Of a DNA stretch of 6,395 bases, positions 5,390-6,395 are shown piece by piece. Within the stretch, counting starts at the first letter, position 1, and every line of letters begins with the position of its first letter. The position numbers were made by a program, and so were the translations under genes. The stretch spans positions 1 to 6,395 of the forward strand of contig JAEXXW010000339.1 of NCBI GenBank assembly GCA_023405565.1, in the 5' to 3' direction. The notes under the pieces are model-generated. The model was given only the letters and a program-made list of their open reading frames with translations, made no database searches and was not told where the DNA came from. The stretch comes from Pseudomonadota bacterium. Lineage in GTDB: Bacteria > Pseudomonadota > Alphaproteobacteria > Rhizobiales > Xanthobacteraceae.

Positions 5390-6395
5390 TCAGCCGAACC
5401 GGCTGGCACCCTCTTCGATCAGAATTTCCCTTTTGCCGGCATGATTGGCTTGGCCGACCACGCCTTCCTGTTCCATCCGCTCCATCAGCGTCGCGGCGCG
5501 ATTGTAGCCGATCTGCAGCCGGCGCTGGATGTAACTGGTCGAAGCCTTGCGATCGCGCAGCACGATATCGACCGCCTGCTGATAAAGGTCCTTCTCGGCC
5601 CCCATCCCGGTCGCATCGAACACGGCGCCATCCTCATCTTCGCTGTCGTCCCGCGTCACCTCTTCGAGATATTGCGGAACGCCCTGCGATTTCAGATGAC
5701 GAACGACCTTCTCGACCTCGTCGTCGGCCACAAAGGGTCCGTGCACGCGGCTGATGCGGCCACCGCCGGCCATGTAGAGCATGTCGCCCTGGCCGAGCAG
5801 TTGCTCGGCGCCCATTTCTCCGAGGATGGTGCGGCTGTCGATTTTCGATGTGACCTGGAAGGAAATGCGCGTCGGGAAGTTCGCCTTGATGGTGCCGGTG
5901 ATGACATCCACCGAGGGCCGCTGCGTCGCGAGGATCACATGCAGTCCGGCGGCGCGTGCCATCTGTGCGAGACGCTGCACCGCGCCTTCGATGTCCTTGC
6001 CGGCGACCATCATCAGGTCGGCCATCTCGTCGACCACGACGACGATGTAGGGCAGCGGCTCGAGCTCCATCTCCTCGCGCTCGTAGACGGCCTCGCCGGT
6101 CTCGCGGTCGAAGCCGGTCTGCACCGTGCGCACGATGGCCTCGCCCTTGGCCTGCGCCTCGACCACCCGCGCGTTGAAGCCGTCGATCGAGCGCACGCCG
6201 ACCTTCGACATCTTCTTGTAGCGCTCCTCCATCTCCCGCACCGCCCATTTGAGGGCGATCACCGCCTTCTTCGGGTCGGTGACGACGGGGGAGAGCAGAT
6301 GCGGGATGCCGTCATAGACGGAGAGCTCCAGCATCTTCGGGTCGATCATGATGAGGCGGCACTGCTCGGGCCGGTGGCGGTAGAGCAGGGAGAGG
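5390..6395 (-). CDS. ftsK: DNA translocase FtsK, C-terminal part (cut by the right edge)
   Basis: FtsK is a septum-anchored hexameric ATPase that pumps DNA toward dif and activates XerCD during division. About 334 C-terminal residues are visible; the frame stays open to the edge, so the membrane domain, linker and Walker A lie outside. Seen in order are [20 protein letters not shown] (end of the alpha/start of the beta motor region, around 6300-6360), [19 protein letters not shown] (6240-6190), the Walker B strand [14 protein letters not shown] (6049-6008, catalytic Asp-Glu), [18 protein letters not shown] (5935-5885), and [19 protein letters not shown] (around 5845-5790). After an acidic linker (DDSEDED) comes the winged-helix gamma domain, about 5593-5414, with [17 protein letters not shown], which reads KOPS sites. 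The stop is TGA at 5390-5392. All visible motor and gamma motifs are intact. The ATG at 6349-6347 is internal and is not the start. Confidence 0.95.
   Translation of the reverse strand, partial: LSLLYRHRPEQCRLIMIDPKMLELSVYDGIPHLLSPVVTDPKKAVIALKWAVREMEERYKKMSKVGVRSIDGFNARVVEAQAKGEAIVRTVQTGFDRETGEAVYEREEMELEPLPYIVVVVDEMADLMMVAGKDIEGAVQRLAQMARAAGLHVILATQRPSVDVITGTIKANFPTRISFQVTSKIDSRTILGEMGAEQLLGQGDMLYMAGGGRISRVHGPFVADDEVEKVVRHLKSQGVPQYLEEVTRDDSEDEDGAVFDATGMGAEKDLYQQAVDIVLRDRKASTSYIQRRLQIGYNRAATLMERMEQEGVVGQANHAGKREILIEEGASRFG

Overview
The window is GC-rich chromosomal DNA, most likely from an alphaproteobacterium of the order Hyphomicrobiales (Rhizobiales), near the Bradyrhizobium/Rhodopseudomonas/Pseudolabrys side. 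The reasons are an ftsK-lolA gene pair on one strand, a BtaA/BtaB betaine-lipid pair of the proteobacterial type, and an intergenic palindromic repeat whose spurious translations (AGSSPAMTT on one strand, WPGLTRPSI on the other) are familiar from that order. No mobile element, CRISPR array, tRNA or rRNA was seen. The genus is not determined.

Layout from left to right. Positions 1-271 (minus) hold the N-terminal 90 residues of a small membrane protein that runs off the left edge. Positions 272-663 hold no credible gene but several inverted repeats. Positions 664-1005 (minus) encode a secreted MliC/PliC-type lysozyme inhibitor. An 84-bp divergent region then carries a candidate Pho box and the TTG-initiated btaA gene (1090-2337, plus), translationally coupled by ATGA to btaB (2334-2990). 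After a 130-bp gap with a strong palindrome comes a type II NADH dehydrogenase, ndh (3121-4368, plus). It converges on lolA (4494-5270, minus); between them lie two oppositely oriented copies of a 31-bp palindromic element. The last gene is the C-terminal part of ftsK (5390-6395, minus), cut by the right edge.

How the genes work together. BtaA transfers the 3-amino-3-carboxypropyl group of S-adenosylmethionine to diacylglycerol, and BtaB methylates the product three times to give DGTS, a phosphorus-free membrane lipid made by several alphaproteobacteria when phosphate is short. A perfect CTGTCAT half-site, with more degenerate TCA-containing half-sites 10-11 bp away on each side, precedes btaA and fits PhoB control. 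MliC/PliC and LolA act in the periplasm on cell-wall defence and lipoprotein transport, NDH-2 feeds the quinone pool from the cytoplasmic face, and FtsK moves chromosome ends at the division septum. Apart from btaA-btaB, no tight functional coupling between neighbours is proved by the sequence.

No clearly undescribed system was found. The items most worth a second look are the candidate Pho box overlapping the mliC ribosome-binding site, the compensatory base changes between the two palindromic repeat copies, the palindrome and direct repeat ahead of ndh, the proline-rich linker of LolA, and the structured 392-bp gene-free stretch.
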